Notes: a model not told the origin generated them from the sequence alone. DNA of 64,000 bases from Deinococcus sp. KNUC1210 (GCF_022344005.1 NZ_CP092187.1:62001-126000); one strand, 5' to 3'. Positions 47,402 through 57,026 are shown, numbered from the stretch's first letter. Numbers and translations are program-made.

Positions 47402-48303
47402 TTATTGAGCGGGGTTGCCTAGAAAATAATGGCCCAGTTCAAGGTCTTCGAGAAGACCTGGATGCTCGGGCTGCCAGTTCAGCAGGTCCCTGGTCAGCGC
47501 GTTCGAGGCCGACACATCTGCTCCCAGAAACATCCCCAGCCAGCCGAAATGCTCGCCAGCCTGCTCGGGGGAATCGAGACTATCGGCAGATTCAGATGAC
47601 GCCCGATCACCTCAGCAACGGCCCGGAGCGGCACTCCTTCCTCGGCGACACCGTGCAGGACCGATGCTGCTGGGGCCTGCTCCAGAGCCAGTCTGAACAG
47701 GCGGGCAGCGTCGAGTCGGTGCACAGCGGGCCAGTGATTGCTGCCGTCCCCGATGTAGCCCGAAACGCCTTTTTCACGTGCAATGCTGACCAGAACAGCG
47801 ATAAACCCATGATCGCCCGCGCCGTGAACAGTCGGTGCAAGCCGGACGACCGAAGAACGCACGTTTTGAGCCGCGAGGTCCAGTGTGGCCTGAGCCGCAG
47901 CCATACGCGGGTGAACCGCTTGATCGGGTCTATCGTGTTCGGTGGCGACGCATCCAGTGGCCAGACCCAGCACTCCAGACGCGATAACCAGTGGACGACC
48001 CGAGCCCTCAAGAACGCTGCCGAGCGCAGCAATAGCCTGCCTATCGGCCTGAGCCGCCGCTGCCATTTGTGAAAAGTCGTGGATATAAGCCAGATGAATC
48101 ACGCCGTCAGAGGCTTCGGCCCCGGACTGCAGGCTGCGAAGATCATCGAGCGAGCCGCGCTGCACCCCTGCTCCGGCAGCCGCGAGTGCTCGTGCACTTT
48201 CCTCTGAACGCGCCAGACCGAGCACCTGATGCCCGGCAGCAAGCAGTTCAGGAACGACAGCAGAGCCGATAAAACCAGATGCACCCGTCACGAATACACG
48301 CAT
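47402..48303 (-). pseudogene. NAD(P)-dependent epimerase/reductase, frameshifted near the C-terminus
   Basis: A Rossmann-fold extended-SDR protein starting MRVFVTGASGFIGSAVV, the GxxGxxG cofactor motif, and continuing with LARSEESARAL and VRLAPTVHGAGDHGF. The ATG at 48303 has GGAGGA seven bases upstream. The main frame ends badly after LPIVSIPPSRLAS at 47494. The next frame continues the family C-terminus (EQAGEHFGWLGMFLGADVSA, then LTRDLLNWQPEHPGLLEDL) to a TAA at 47402. Adding one base to the run of five G at 47567-47571 gives a 300-residue protein. Substrate unknown. It is divergent from a TetR regulator that probably controls it. Confidence 0.85.
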
Positions 48304-48353
48304 AGAACGTTCCTCCATTGCCGAACACCGCTGCCCGCCTAGACCTGACAGCG

Positions 48354-48392
48354 TGATGTCATCGACTGACATCAAAGTATCATATGATGTCA
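48354..48392. promoter_or_regulatory. TetR-type operator, three TGATGTCA half sites
   Basis: TGATGTCA at 48354-48361, TGACATCA at 48367-48374 and TGATGTCA at 48385-48392 form overlapping inverted repeats between the divergent epimerase and TetR genes. Confidence 0.7.
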
Positions 48393-48418
48393 GTCACTGC
48401 CAACAGTACAATCAGGCT

Positions 48419-49012
48419 ATGAGTCGATGGAAACCCGGCGCACGTGGCCGACTGGAACAGGCAGCACTGGCGCTGTACAGCGAACGAGGTTTCGAGCAGA
48501 CCACGGTGGCCGACATCGCCGAGCGGGCAGGACTGGCAGAGCGCACGTACTTCCGGCACTTCACCGACAAGCGCGAGGTGCTGTTCGGAGGCGCCGGAAT
48601 CCTGCAGACGCTGCTGGAACAGGAGGTCGCCAACACGCCGATCACCGTCTCGCCTATCGAGACGGTCGCAGCGGCTCTGGAAAGAATCGAGATCTTCAGC
48701 CCGGAGCGGCGCGAGGCTTCGAGGCAACGCCAGCAGATCATCGCCGCGAATCCGGAACTTCAGGAGCGAGAACTGCTGAAGCTCGCGTCGCTCTCGGCAG
48801 CGCTGGCGAGGGTACTGCAGAGCCGTGGTGCTCCGGAAACGGCTGCTCTTTTCGCCGCCGATGCAGGCATGGCGATTTTCAGAGTCGCCTTTGAACGCTG
48901 GACGGCACCCGCCACCCAAGAGACGTTTCCGCAACTGGTCCGAGCAGCACTCGCGGAATTCAGAGTCGTAATCACCGGATCAGAGCATGGTGAAGGCAGC
49001 AGCGAAAGATAA
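48419..49012 (+). CDS. TetR-family transcriptional regulator
   Basis: A 197-residue TetR regulator. The N-terminal domain is complete: AALALYSERGFEQTTVADIA, then ERAGLAERTYFRHFTDKREVLF. The helical C-terminal ligand domain matches a common TetR-C type. ATG 48419 is used; the upstream 22 codons fall within the operator DNA. It is divergent from the epimerase gene with TGATGTCA inverted repeats in between, so it is probably an autoregulated repressor of both. The ligand is unknown. Confidence 0.9.
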   Translation: MSRWKPGARGRLEQAALALYSERGFEQTTVADIAERAGLAERTYFRHFTDKREVLFGGAGILQTLLEQEVANTPITVSPIETVAAALERIEIFSPERREASRQRQQIIAANPELQERELLKLASLSAALARVLQSRGAPETAALFAADAGMAIFRVAFERWTAPATQETFPQLVRAALAEFRVVITGSEHGEGSSER

Positions 49013-49089
49013 TCTGGCTGAGTTCCCGCGCTCAGGTGAGCCTTCGGCAGTCGTCGTGGACAGCTGTCGTCTCACTGCCTGGAGCCTGA

Positions 49090-51438
49090 TCAGGAGCCGA
49101 TAGCCTCGGGAACACGCACATGCTGATGGGAACGCAGCAGAAAGGGAATAGCCTCGGCAGGCTGTGGCCGACAGAACAGATAACCCTGACCGATCTCGCA
49201 GTTCAGGGCCGTCAGGATTGCACGCTGACTGTGCGTTTCGATGCCCTCTGCCACAGTCGTCAGCCGCAGATGCTGAGCCAGCTGAACGATCATATGAACG
49301 AAGGCGGATCCTTCTGCCTCCATCGCATTGATGAACGAACGGTCGATTTTCAGAATATCGACCTGAAGCTGACGCAGATAAGACAGGCTGGAAAACCCGG
49401 TCCCGAAATCGTCGAGGCCGATCCGAATGCCCCGCGCCCGCAGCTGAGCCAGCTTGACGTTGCTGGCAGACAGATCCTTGATCAGACTTCCCTCGGTGAG
49501 TTCCAGCAGGAGTGCCTGTCCCGGAAGACGATATTCAACCAGAATACTGTCCACGAGCGCCACGAAATCCGGCTGCTCGAACTGGACCGGTGAGATATTG
49601 ACCGACACGCAGAGCTGAGAATGCCCTGCTTCGCGCCAGGTACTGACGTGTTCGGCGGCCTGTCGCAGCACCCACGAACCCATTTCCACGATCAGGCCGC
49701 GTTCCTCTGCCAGCGGAACGAATGTACCGGGCGGCACCGCGCCCAGAACGGGCGACACCCAGCGCAGCAGGCATTCCAGCGAGTGAATGCGCCCCGACTT
49801 CAGTTCGACGAGCGGCTGATAATGAAGCTGAAATTCACCGCGTTCCAGAGCGCCCAGTAACTGCGCCTCGATCTTCAGTTGGGGCTGAACATCGACTTTC
49901 AGCGTCTCGCTGTAGAACTGATAGCCGTTGCGGCTGCCCTTCTTCACCTGATACATCGCCAGATCGGCGTGATGCACCAGAGCCTCACCCACCTGCCCGT
50001 CATCGGGCGAGACCGCGATTCCGATACTCGCAGTCAGCGCAAAGCTCTGATCGTTGAGCACAATGGGTCTGCTGACTGCGTGCAGTATCCGCTGAGCGAC
50101 CAACCCCGCTTCCTGGGCATCGCGGATGCGGCTCAGAATGACCACGAATTCGTCGCCGCCCATCCGGGCAATGCTGTCGTGGTCGCGGATACACCGTCCG
50201 ATCCGCCGAGCTGCCTCAGTCAGCACCTCATCGCCTGTGCGGTGGCCGAAGGCGTCGTTGATTCGTTTGAAACGGTCGAGGTCAATGAACAGCACCGCGC
50301 TGCTGGTGCCGTGCTGAGTCGCCTTGCGAATGACTCCCGCGAGCCGTTCGGTGATCTGGCGGCGGTTGAACACACCCGTCAGGGTGTCGAGGCTGGCCTG
50401 ACCCTGCAACTTGCGGCGCAGTCCCAGTTCCATCCTCAGCGACAGGACCTGCCGGACCAGACCGAGCGAGATCAGCAGGAGTGCACAGAGGGCCGCCCCC
50501 TGCACCGCCTTGGACGTATGGGCCAACAGCCCCTGGGTGGTCATCAGCAGCCACAGGGACACCATGAAGCCGAAGGAGGGCAACAGCGTCAGCGCCGCCT
50601 CTGCCAACTCCGACCAGCGGGGAATGTCGGGCATAGTGTCTTGCGACGCAGATGGACGGCTGAAATAAGCCCAGCACCCTATCGAGACCGCTCCCAGTGT
50701 CCACAGGACATTCAGGGGCCCCGAAGCACTGTACTGAAATGTACCGGCCTGGGTCTGATAGATGGCGTCTGCCACAAGGAACAACACCAGGCCAATTCCC
50801 AGGAGCGGAAAGCGGCGGGCAACTGGACTATGAGGACTCCACAGCGCGATCAGGACAGCCATCATCAACAGAATCAGGTCGCCGAGAGGGTAGGCCAGCG
50901 CGATCCAGGGCTGATATTCGAAGGGGTGAGGGCTGGCCCTCAGAATCAGATTCCAATACAGCAGGCCGGTCGCCAGGCTGATCATGACGGCGTCGAGAGT
51001 AAATCTCACGTCGCCCCGCTGCCCCTTGCCGATCTCACCCACCAGCCAGAGGCCGACCGCGAAACAGAGCGCCAGACCGAAATACCCCACGTCAGCGAAT
51101 GACGGGTAAGGCGAGATGGACGTAAAGTTGTCAAGCACTGCGAAATAAAGCTGCCCGACGCTCCAGCTCAGCAGACCGAACGAGAAGAACCGCCAGCCCC
51201 AGGCCACCTTTCCCTGAAAGGACGCAGAACGCCGCCACAACAGAGCAGCAGACGATAGATACGCCGGTATAAAGATCAGATCCCCGATCAGTCGCGAAGA
51301 GCTGATGCCTTGATTCAGAAGGGTCCAAAGAAGATGAGCGACACCTGATAACAACAATAAGCACACGAGTACCGTTTCGACAGATACTCCTGACCGAAGC
51401 TGATGAGAAGGGCGCGGCTGTACTTCCTCTGGCTGCAT
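49090..51438 (-). CDS. Multi-pass membrane GGDEF-EAL protein
   Basis: A 782-residue inner-membrane protein with eight or nine hydrophobic helices in the first 330 residues (for example TVLVCLLLLSGVAHLLWTLL and FPLLGIGLVLFLVADAIY). A GGDEF domain with the intact signature RMGGDEFVVIL follows. Its inhibitory RxxD site (RDHD) is also intact, the only one in the window. The EAL domain has SLECLLRW where others have EALLRW, a change in the named motif. It still has DDFGTGFSSLSYL and ILKIDRSFI. It is likely a membrane-sensing diguanylate cyclase, with uncertain phosphodiesterase activity. Confidence 0.92.
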   Translation of the reverse strand: MQPEEVQPRPSHQLRSGVSVETVLVCLLLLSGVAHLLWTLLNQGISSSRLIGDLIFIPAYLSSAALLWRRSASFQGKVAWGWRFFSFGLLSWSVGQLYFAVLDNFTSISPYPSFADVGYFGLALCFAVGLWLVGEIGKGQRGDVRFTLDAVMISLATGLLYWNLILRASPHPFEYQPWIALAYPLGDLILLMMAVLIALWSPHSPVARRFPLLGIGLVLFLVADAIYQTQAGTFQYSASGPLNVLWTLGAVSIGCWAYFSRPSASQDTMPDIPRWSELAEAALTLLPSFGFMVSLWLLMTTQGLLAHTSKAVQGAALCALLLISLGLVRQVLSLRMELGLRRKLQGQASLDTLTGVFNRRQITERLAGVIRKATQHGTSSAVLFIDLDRFKRINDAFGHRTGDEVLTEAARRIGRCIRDHDSIARMGGDEFVVILSRIRDAQEAGLVAQRILHAVSRPIVLNDQSFALTASIGIAVSPDDGQVGEALVHHADLAMYQVKKGSRNGYQFYSETLKVDVQPQLKIEAQLLGALERGEFQLHYQPLVELKSGRIHSLECLLRWVSPVLGAVPPGTFVPLAEERGLIVEMGSWVLRQAAEHVSTWREAGHSQLCVSVNISPVQFEQPDFVALVDSILVEYRLPGQALLLELTEGSLIKDLSASNVKLAQLRARGIRIGLDDFGTGFSSLSYLRQLQVDILKIDRSFINAMEAEGSAFVHMIVQLAQHLRLTTVAEGIETHSQRAILTALNCEIGQGYLFCRPQPAEAIPFLLRSHQHVRVPEAIGS

Positions 51439-51830
51439 ACCCTAACGTACCGTCAGATCCCTTACACTTAGATGACCAACCGGCAAGCTTCAGAAACGGA
51501 ATAACTTTTTCCCGCCTCCAGATTGTTCTGGCATCCATTCGGACAGAGAAAGGTCAGATAGCCTCTCCTGTATAAAAAATAACTTTATCGGCAGTGTAGT
51601 GGAAGATGCTGCATTTGTTTCTACGTCCAATTGTAATATCAGACTTCTTTGCACTTTATATTTTTTCACAACCCTGACTATTTGGAAACTGTTCCAAATG
51701 AATTGTATCGAGCTGACAACAAACACCTGTGGCGAATGTTCTTCGACTAGCCGTCAGATTTCGGCTACACCGCTCATCAGCTGGCAAGCGTGACGTACCC
51801 AGTTCCTGACATTCGCGACAAGCTCTGCTC
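51439..51830. other. AT-rich intergenic region
   Basis: About 390 bp, strongly AT-rich from about 51490 to 51720. It includes the promoter of the GGDEF-EAL gene. A 78-codon minus frame at 51490-51726 has no family or ribosome binding site. Confidence 0.4.
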
Positions 51831-52307
51831 TCATTGAGCATCGGGCAGGCGTTGCCGAAGGTCAGCCAGCACAGTAGAGGCATGGGTATCCGGGTCCACG
51901 TCTGTCCAGTGATACTGAACGTGTCCCTCGGGACCGATCAGAAACGTTTCCCGTCGTGCGAAGGTAACGTTTTCCCCTTCGACTTCCAGTGTCTCCAGCA
52001 CGCCGTATTGCTGACTCAACTTGTACGCCGCGTCCGAGATCAGTGGAAACTTGAGCACGCAGAAATCGCGGAAATACTGCTGCTGTTCGGTGTTATCTAC
52101 GCTCACACCAATGACCTGCACGCCCAGTTGCTCGAACTCTGGAAGGAGGGTCTGAAAGCGGCGCGATTCCATGACACAGTGCGGATGGTTGCCACGCGGG
52201 AAAAAAAACAGCACTGTCCACCCCTCGTCGCTCGAAGTCTCCGGGGGGCGGCGCGACGTGATAAACGGCAAAAACGGCGGAGCAGGATCACCAATCTTGA
52301 GAGCCAT
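51831..52307 (-). CDS. Peroxiredoxin (AhpC/TSA, BCP-like) with altered active-site loop
   Basis: A 158-residue thioredoxin-fold protein starting MALKIGDPAPPFLPF. The peroxidatic Cys lies in LFFFPRGNHPHCVMESRRF. In BCP-type enzymes this loop normally reads TPxCTxE; here the Thr that helps activate the peroxide is His and the residue after Cys is Val. A second Cys is at FRDFCVLKF. The rest, such as VIGVSVDN and FLIGPEGHVQYHW, is typical. It likely reduces peroxides, but the changed loop may alter activity. ATG 52307 is chosen over longer frames because the family start is there. Confidence 0.85.
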   Translation of the reverse strand: MALKIGDPAPPFLPFITSRRPPETSSDEGWTVLFFFPRGNHPHCVMESRRFQTLLPEFEQLGVQVIGVSVDNTEQQQYFRDFCVLKFPLISDAAYKLSQQYGVLETLEVEGENVTFARRETFLIGPEGHVQYHWTDVDPDTHASTVLADLRQRLPDAQ

Positions 52308-52500
52308 GCCGCACTGTAAGGGGTCAGGTGCTCTGTAGTCGCCCAAATTTTTGACGAATTCGCAAGTGGTGATACTGACCGTTCGCAAAGGAAAGCGGTC
52401 AGACCCGAAACCAGGAATGATCAGCACCAGCAGATGTAACCTGGCCACACTGGGCATGGGCCACAGCATCAGGCTAAGCACGAAAATCTTAGGAGAGGTT

Positions 52501-52896
52501 ATGCACAGCAACACAGTTCAGCAGACAGGCGATGCGTCCCGCATGATCGACGAAAGGATAAGAGAGCTGGGCGACTGGCGCGGTGATGTCCTGGCACGGT
52601 TGAGAACGCTCATCCGACAGGCCGATCCCGACGTGACGGAAGAGTGGAAATGGAAGGTGCCGGTATGGTCACACGGTGGAATCATCTGCACCGGAGAGAC
52701 GTACAAAAGCGCTGTGAAACTGACCTTCGCCAAGGGTGCCGCCCTCGAAGATCCGTCAGGTCTTTTCAATTCGAGCCTTGAAGGCAAAACCAGGCGAGCT
52801 ATCGATATACGCGAGGGCGAGACGGTTGACGAGGAGGCTCTGAAAGCCCTGATTCGTGCAGCTATAAGCCTGAACAGCTCACGTACACGCGGCTAA
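52501..52896 (+). CDS. DUF1801 domain protein
   Basis: A 131-residue protein. The region EWKWKVPVWSHGGIICTGETYKSAVKLTFAKGAALEDPSGLFNSS matches the beta-rich core of DUF1801 (YdhG-like) proteins, which are of unknown function; the tail IDIREGETVDEEALKALIRAA is also typical. The ATG at 52501 has TAGGAGAGG seven bases upstream. It is divergent from the peroxiredoxin gene. Confidence 0.85.
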   Translation: MHSNTVQQTGDASRMIDERIRELGDWRGDVLARLRTLIRQADPDVTEEWKWKVPVWSHGGIICTGETYKSAVKLTFAKGAALEDPSGLFNSSLEGKTRRAIDIREGETVDEEALKALIRAAISLNSSRTRG

Positions 52897-52923
52897 GACA
52901 GACACACGATCTGCCGCCCATCT

Positions 52924-53334
52924 TCAGTTCAACCGCGCGCCGCGTTCCAGCGACAGCATTCGCATCGCGCAGGCCGCAGAGCCGAGCATCAGCGCACTCG
53001 TGGTGCCGCCTACCAGTCCCAGATAGGCCGCAGCATGCAGCGATTCATAGGCGATCTCCAGCGGTTTCTTGCCCGCTGAAGCCAGCCTCTGAAACCAGCT
53101 CTGTCCCAACTCGGCGGCGTCAGTACCGGGATTACCGTCCAGATGAATGACTGCTGCAGCATGACGTTCCAGTTCGGCAGCGCAGTCCACCAACAGATCA
53201 TGATTCTGCTGGGTGCCGTACAGGTCGCCGCAGAACTCCAGCCCTGCCAGCACGCGAATACTCAGGAATACACAGGTTTCAAACGCCGCCTCGTTACTGG
53301 CCTGCACAGGATCGAAGAAAGGCGTGGCTGTCAT
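52924..53334 (-). CDS. Hypothetical protein
   Basis: A 136-residue protein with alpha-helical composition (NEAAFETCVFLSIRVLAGLE, HDLLVDCAAELERHAAAVIH). A Gly/Ala-rich C-terminal segment (YLGLVGGTTSALMLGSAACA) might touch the membrane. No family recognised. It lies just left of the iteron array, convergent with the DUF1801 gene. Start ATG 53334 is a guess; no strong ribosome binding site. Confidence 0.5.
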   Translation of the reverse strand: MTATPFFDPVQASNEAAFETCVFLSIRVLAGLEFCGDLYGTQQNHDLLVDCAAELERHAAAVIHLDGNPGTDAAELGQSWFQRLASAGKKPLEIAYESLHAAAYLGLVGGTTSALMLGSAACAMRMLSLERGARLN

Positions 53335-53474
53335 GCGCCCAGCGTGACGTACCTCCTGCACGGCGTCAAGCCCCTTCGGAGCGGTACAGTCGCAGGTCTA
53401 CCGATCTACTCGGCACATTCGGTTCCTAGATTAGGAAAGGATGCGCTTTGTCTCCACAAGACCGGCGTTCCCCG

Positions 53475-53821
53475 TACCGGATTACTCGGCATTTTGGGCA
53501 AAAAATACCGGATTACTCGGCATATTCATACCGGATTACTCGGCATTTTAGTACCGGATTACTCGGCATTTCCAGAAATATACCGACTCCAAAATCGCTC
53601 AGAAAGTACCGGATTACTCGGCATATTGCCTAGGGAGTACCGGATTACTCGGCAGATCGTATACCGGATTACTCGGCATATTGGTACCGGATTACTCGGC
53701 ATATTCTGAAAAGGAGTACCGGATTACTCGGCATATTTTTTGAGGAAATACCGGATTACTCGGCATATTGGTACCGGATTACTCGGCATATTTGACCCTA
53801 AAATACCGGATTACTCGGCAT
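53475..53821. repeat. Iteron array, 12 copies of TACCGGATTACTCGGCAT (candidate replication origin)
   Basis: Twelve direct 18-bp copies start at 53475, 53506, 53529, 53552, 53607, 53638, 53662, 53685, 53717, 53749, 53772 and 53804; one ends in G instead of T. Start-to-start spacings are 23-24 or 31-32 bp, plus one of 55 (23+32). A degenerate copy begins at 53399 and a broken one at 53581. All face the same way, toward the initiator gene. Such iterons bind the plasmid initiator to open DNA and control copy number. Confidence 0.95.
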
Positions 53822-53993
53822 ATTGAGTAGGAAAAACTTCGTGTTTTCGGGCTTTGGCGGAATTCCCTTGTTGTTGATCATCAAGTAGTTAAATCAAAAG
53901 AAGTAAAGATTTGAAAAAATCAAACAACAAGGGGCCAGGAACGACCAGCGATTCCTCATTCTGGTGGTTGAACTGTGTATACTCATCGGCACC
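53822..53993. other. AT-rich origin segment with inverted repeats
   Basis: The stretch from about 53867 to 53935 is very AT-rich and flanked by an inverted repeat (CCCTTGTTGTTGAT at 53865-53878, ATCAAACAACAAGGG at 53919-53933). It is a candidate DNA-unwinding element next to the iterons. TATACT at 53977-53983 lies about ten bases before the initiator ATG, suggesting a nearly leaderless transcript. No consensus DnaA box was seen. Confidence 0.55.
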
Positions 53994-55451
53994 ATGGCCC
54001 GCAAGGTGAGCAAGTTACAGCTCAACCCGAAACCATCCGGCGAAATCCGGCAGTTTGACGAGACTAACCTGGCGCGACTCGGCCTGATCAGCGCACAGGA
54101 ACGCATTGCACCCAGCTATACCACCTGGAAGACGGCTTACGACGTCAATGGTCATGACGGGGAACTGTCATGTTTCTCCCCTGCCGAAGTTGGCGGTGTG
54201 CCGCACGGTGTAGACGGCGATTTCGTGACCGCGCTCAACACGCTGTATCTGGAACAGGGAGCGCCAGTCGATGCGTTCGTGCATACCACCGCCTATCAGC
54301 TGATCCAGCGGGCAGGGTTTGAAGACAACGGTGCATCGTATGAAAGGCTTGCAGAGTCACTGCGGCGGCTACGGGTCGCGGAGTATGTGATTGGCCGGGC
54401 ATGGCGGAGACGTGGGGAAGGGGGCAATGGTTGGGCAAGTGTCGCCTTTTCGTACATCAGTCAGATTCGTCAGAGTACGCCGGAATATCGTGACCTGAGC
54501 CGGGGCACCACGCTGAGTATTCAGCTCGCTGACCCGGTGGCTGAGAGCATCCGTAACCAGTACATCCATCCACTCGATCTGGAGTTTCAGGTCACGCTGA
54601 AACGTCCGCTGACTCGTGCCCTGTATCGCCTGCTGAATGCACGGCGGTACAGCGAACAGGATCAGCTGCACCCTATCGCGCAGTTTACCGTTCTGGTATC
54701 CGATTGGGCGCGTGACTGCAAGTTGACCGAGGTGATTACTGCCCGCATCAAACGGAATCTAGAAGAAGCCCATCAGGAACTGATTCGGCGGCACTACCTG
54801 GAAGACGTCATTTTTGAAGGGCGTGGCAGCAAGGCAACTATCACCTACGTTTACGGCGATGTAGGGACTGCGCAGCAGAGTGTGCAGGTTACGCCAGACT
54901 CACCGCTCATGCAGACGCTGATCGAGCAGCAGGTAGCGCGGAACGTGGCGGTCAAGCTAATCAAGGACTACGGTGAGGCTCATGTGTATGCCCGGCTGGA
55001 ACGCTTTGCTGCTCTGATCGCCTCCGGTTATCAGCCGCGCCAGTCGGGTGCCCTCCTAGTGGATATCATCAAAGATCAGGAGGGCAAGTACAGCGACGGG
55101 ATAGGCGCAGTCTCGGTGCAGAAGGCTGACTCTAGGGTCAGGACGGGAATAGAGCAGACCGTCAACAGGATTGTGCCGCGCCAGGAAAGCGCCGATGCGG
55201 AAGATGCCAGAGAAGAAGCGGAGTTCCGGGCATTGCCGCTTGAAGAGCAGGCTGCACGCACGGTTTCAGCTCTCAAAATGATTCTGAGGTCTTCAGCAGG
55301 CGACGGCATTCTGACGCGTCTTCAGGCGGCTCTGGTGGACGGTCAAATTGATGGACGCGATCTGCTGCGACAGGCGGGCCGTGCAGCTCTTGAAATGAAC
55401 CTGCAGGCGTTCGTCGAAGATCTGCGTCAATTGGTCGGTCGTGCTACCTGA
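53994..55451 (+). CDS. Replication initiator protein (RepA/RPA-like)
   Basis: A 485-residue plasmid initiator. The N-terminal half has the region GGVPHGVDGDFVTALNTLYL and winged-helix-like stretches (YERLAESLRRLRVAEYVIGR, TRALYRLLNARRY, RIKRNLEEAHQELIRRHYLED) that match replication initiator protein A families. It should bind the iterons upstream and start replication of this replicon. The C-terminal 170 residues are less typical. ATG 53994 (MARKVSKLQL) is used; a GTG at 53964 overlaps the promoter. Partition genes lie 8 kb away. Confidence 0.88.
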   Translation: MARKVSKLQLNPKPSGEIRQFDETNLARLGLISAQERIAPSYTTWKTAYDVNGHDGELSCFSPAEVGGVPHGVDGDFVTALNTLYLEQGAPVDAFVHTTAYQLIQRAGFEDNGASYERLAESLRRLRVAEYVIGRAWRRRGEGGNGWASVAFSYISQIRQSTPEYRDLSRGTTLSIQLADPVAESIRNQYIHPLDLEFQVTLKRPLTRALYRLLNARRYSEQDQLHPIAQFTVLVSDWARDCKLTEVITARIKRNLEEAHQELIRRHYLEDVIFEGRGSKATITYVYGDVGTAQQSVQVTPDSPLMQTLIEQQVARNVAVKLIKDYGEAHVYARLERFAALIASGYQPRQSGALLVDIIKDQEGKYSDGIGAVSVQKADSRVRTGIEQTVNRIVPRQESADAEDAREEAEFRALPLEEQAARTVSALKMILRSSAGDGILTRLQAALVDGQIDGRDLLRQAGRAALEMNLQAFVEDLRQLVGRAT

Positions 55452-55725
55452 ATCTGGCGATTTGACCTGAGGGCTCCTCAGAGTTGCCCTTTGTTGCCTC
55501 TCATTTGCCCCTTCCTGACTTAGCAGATCGTGGAGGGTATACGGAGAGAGGATGAGCATTCCCTAGCCCTACATGGCCTTCCTATGAGCAAAGAGTTGAG
55601 AGCCAAGGCTGATGAGCCGAATCTTGGAACGGAAGGTCTTACCTGCTCGATTGACTGGCAAAGCATTTCGCCAGGAGGAATTTCTCCCCTGGCGTTCGTT
55701 GGTGCCGAAAGTTGGGTGGTTGAGG

Positions 55726-56793
55726 TTACAGCGGTAAGCGTTCGCGCACGCGGGGGGCGACCTCAGTTCCCAGGAGCGTGATGGCCCGCTGCATCCGTTC
55801 ATGGGTCAGGAGGACGTTGGTCATCTGAAACGTGACACGTGACACGCCGCCCAGCACCTCATTCAGATTCTGTACTTTCTGGGCCACCGTCGGGGCGTCA
55901 CCGATCAGGAAGGCTCCCCCCGGCCCTGAAGTGGCTTCGAATTGCTCGCGGGTAGGGGGTCGCCAGCCGCGTTCCCGGCCCCGCTCGGCCATCATGCGGT
56001 GATACCCGGGATAGAACTCGTTCAGAGCCTGTTGGGTGCTGTCAGCCACGTACCCGAACGCGTGAACGCCGACCTTGAGCGTGGCAGGATCGTGTCCAGC
56101 CTGCTCTCCGGCCTGCCGGTAGAGGTCGACCAGAGGCCTGAACTGCCGGAAGCTGCCGCCGATAATGGCGACCATCAGCGGCAGGCCCAGCGTTCCAGCA
56201 CGCGCAAACGAGGCGGGTGTGCCGCCAACTCCCAGCCATATCGGAAGCTGTGCCTGTACCGGGCGCGGGTAGACGCCCTGTCCGGTCAGTGAAGCTCGGT
56301 GACGGCCCGACCAATGAAGGTGGGTGTGATCGCGCAGTTTCAGCAGCAGGTCAAGTTTCTCCTGAAACAGCGAATCGTAATCGTGCAGATCGTAGCCGAA
56401 GAGGGGATACGCTTCGACCGACGATCCACGCCCGGCCACGATCTCAGCTCGGCCCCGCGAGAGCAGGTCGAGGGTGGCGAACTGCTGAAACACACGCACC
56501 GGGTCATCGGCGCTCAGCACTGTCACCGCACTTGTCAGGCGGATGTGCTGGGTGCGAGTGGCGGCCGCCGCGAGAATCAGTGTCGGAGCGGAGTCCAGAC
56601 TGTCAGGGCGGTGGTGCTCCCCGATGCCGAAGGAATCGAGCCCTACCTGATCGGCCACGATGATCTGTTCGACCAGATCGTTCAGCTGGTCGGCAGCACC
56701 GAGTGTTTTCCCGGTCAGCGGGTCTGAAACGATGGCGGCGAAGTTATCGACGCCGAGTTCGATAGGGCCAGGGTTGACAGGAGCGACGTGCAT
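55726..56793 (-). CDS. LLM-class flavin-dependent oxidoreductase
   Basis: A 355-residue bacterial-luciferase-like TIM barrel. Marks include IELGVDNFAA, FGIGEHHRPDSLDSAP, LTSAVTVLSADDPVRVFQQF, LSRGRAEIVAGRGSSVEAYPLFG and LPIWLGVGGTPAS. Family members use reduced flavin (FMNH2 or F420H2) to oxidise varied substrates; this subtype is uncharacterised. GGAGGA lies six bases before the ATG at 56793. It faces the initiator gene convergently, with 270 bp between that holds no supported gene. Confidence 0.93.
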   Translation of the reverse strand: MHVAPVNPGPIELGVDNFAAIVSDPLTGKTLGAADQLNDLVEQIIVADQVGLDSFGIGEHHRPDSLDSAPTLILAAAATRTQHIRLTSAVTVLSADDPVRVFQQFATLDLLSRGRAEIVAGRGSSVEAYPLFGYDLHDYDSLFQEKLDLLLKLRDHTHLHWSGRHRASLTGQGVYPRPVQAQLPIWLGVGGTPASFARAGTLGLPLMVAIIGGSFRQFRPLVDLYRQAGEQAGHDPATLKVGVHAFGYVADSTQQALNEFYPGYHRMMAERGRERGWRPPTREQFEATSGPGGAFLIGDAPTVAQKVQNLNEVLGGVSRVTFQMTNVLLTHERMQRAITLLGTEVAPRVRERLPL

Positions 56794-57026
56794 GATGTTC
56801 CTCCAGGCGAGGCAGTCGAGCCACGCAGTACGTCCCAGGACTGTAGCAGGTGGTGCAGCAGTGTCGTGGAGTCGAGATTCCCAACCAATGAGAAGAATCG
56901 GCGACTGCTTTCACTACCTGCCGAGCTTCGACTTCTCAGGAGGTATGGGCGCTCGGTGAACGCAGTCTGCTTCGGACGCCACCGCTGTTCCTAGGCAGCC
57001 TGAAGAGGAGTTCTCTGGACAGCAAC

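Noticed and set aside
53475..53821. CRISPR-like array of short repeats
   Set aside because: The repeats are 18 bp with spacers of only 5-14 bp (one of 37 bp), no cas genes are present, and an initiator gene follows. These are iterons.
55530..55781. 83-codon frame between the initiator and the LLM oxidoreductase
   Set aside because: No family or good start; it runs into the 3' end of the convergent gene.
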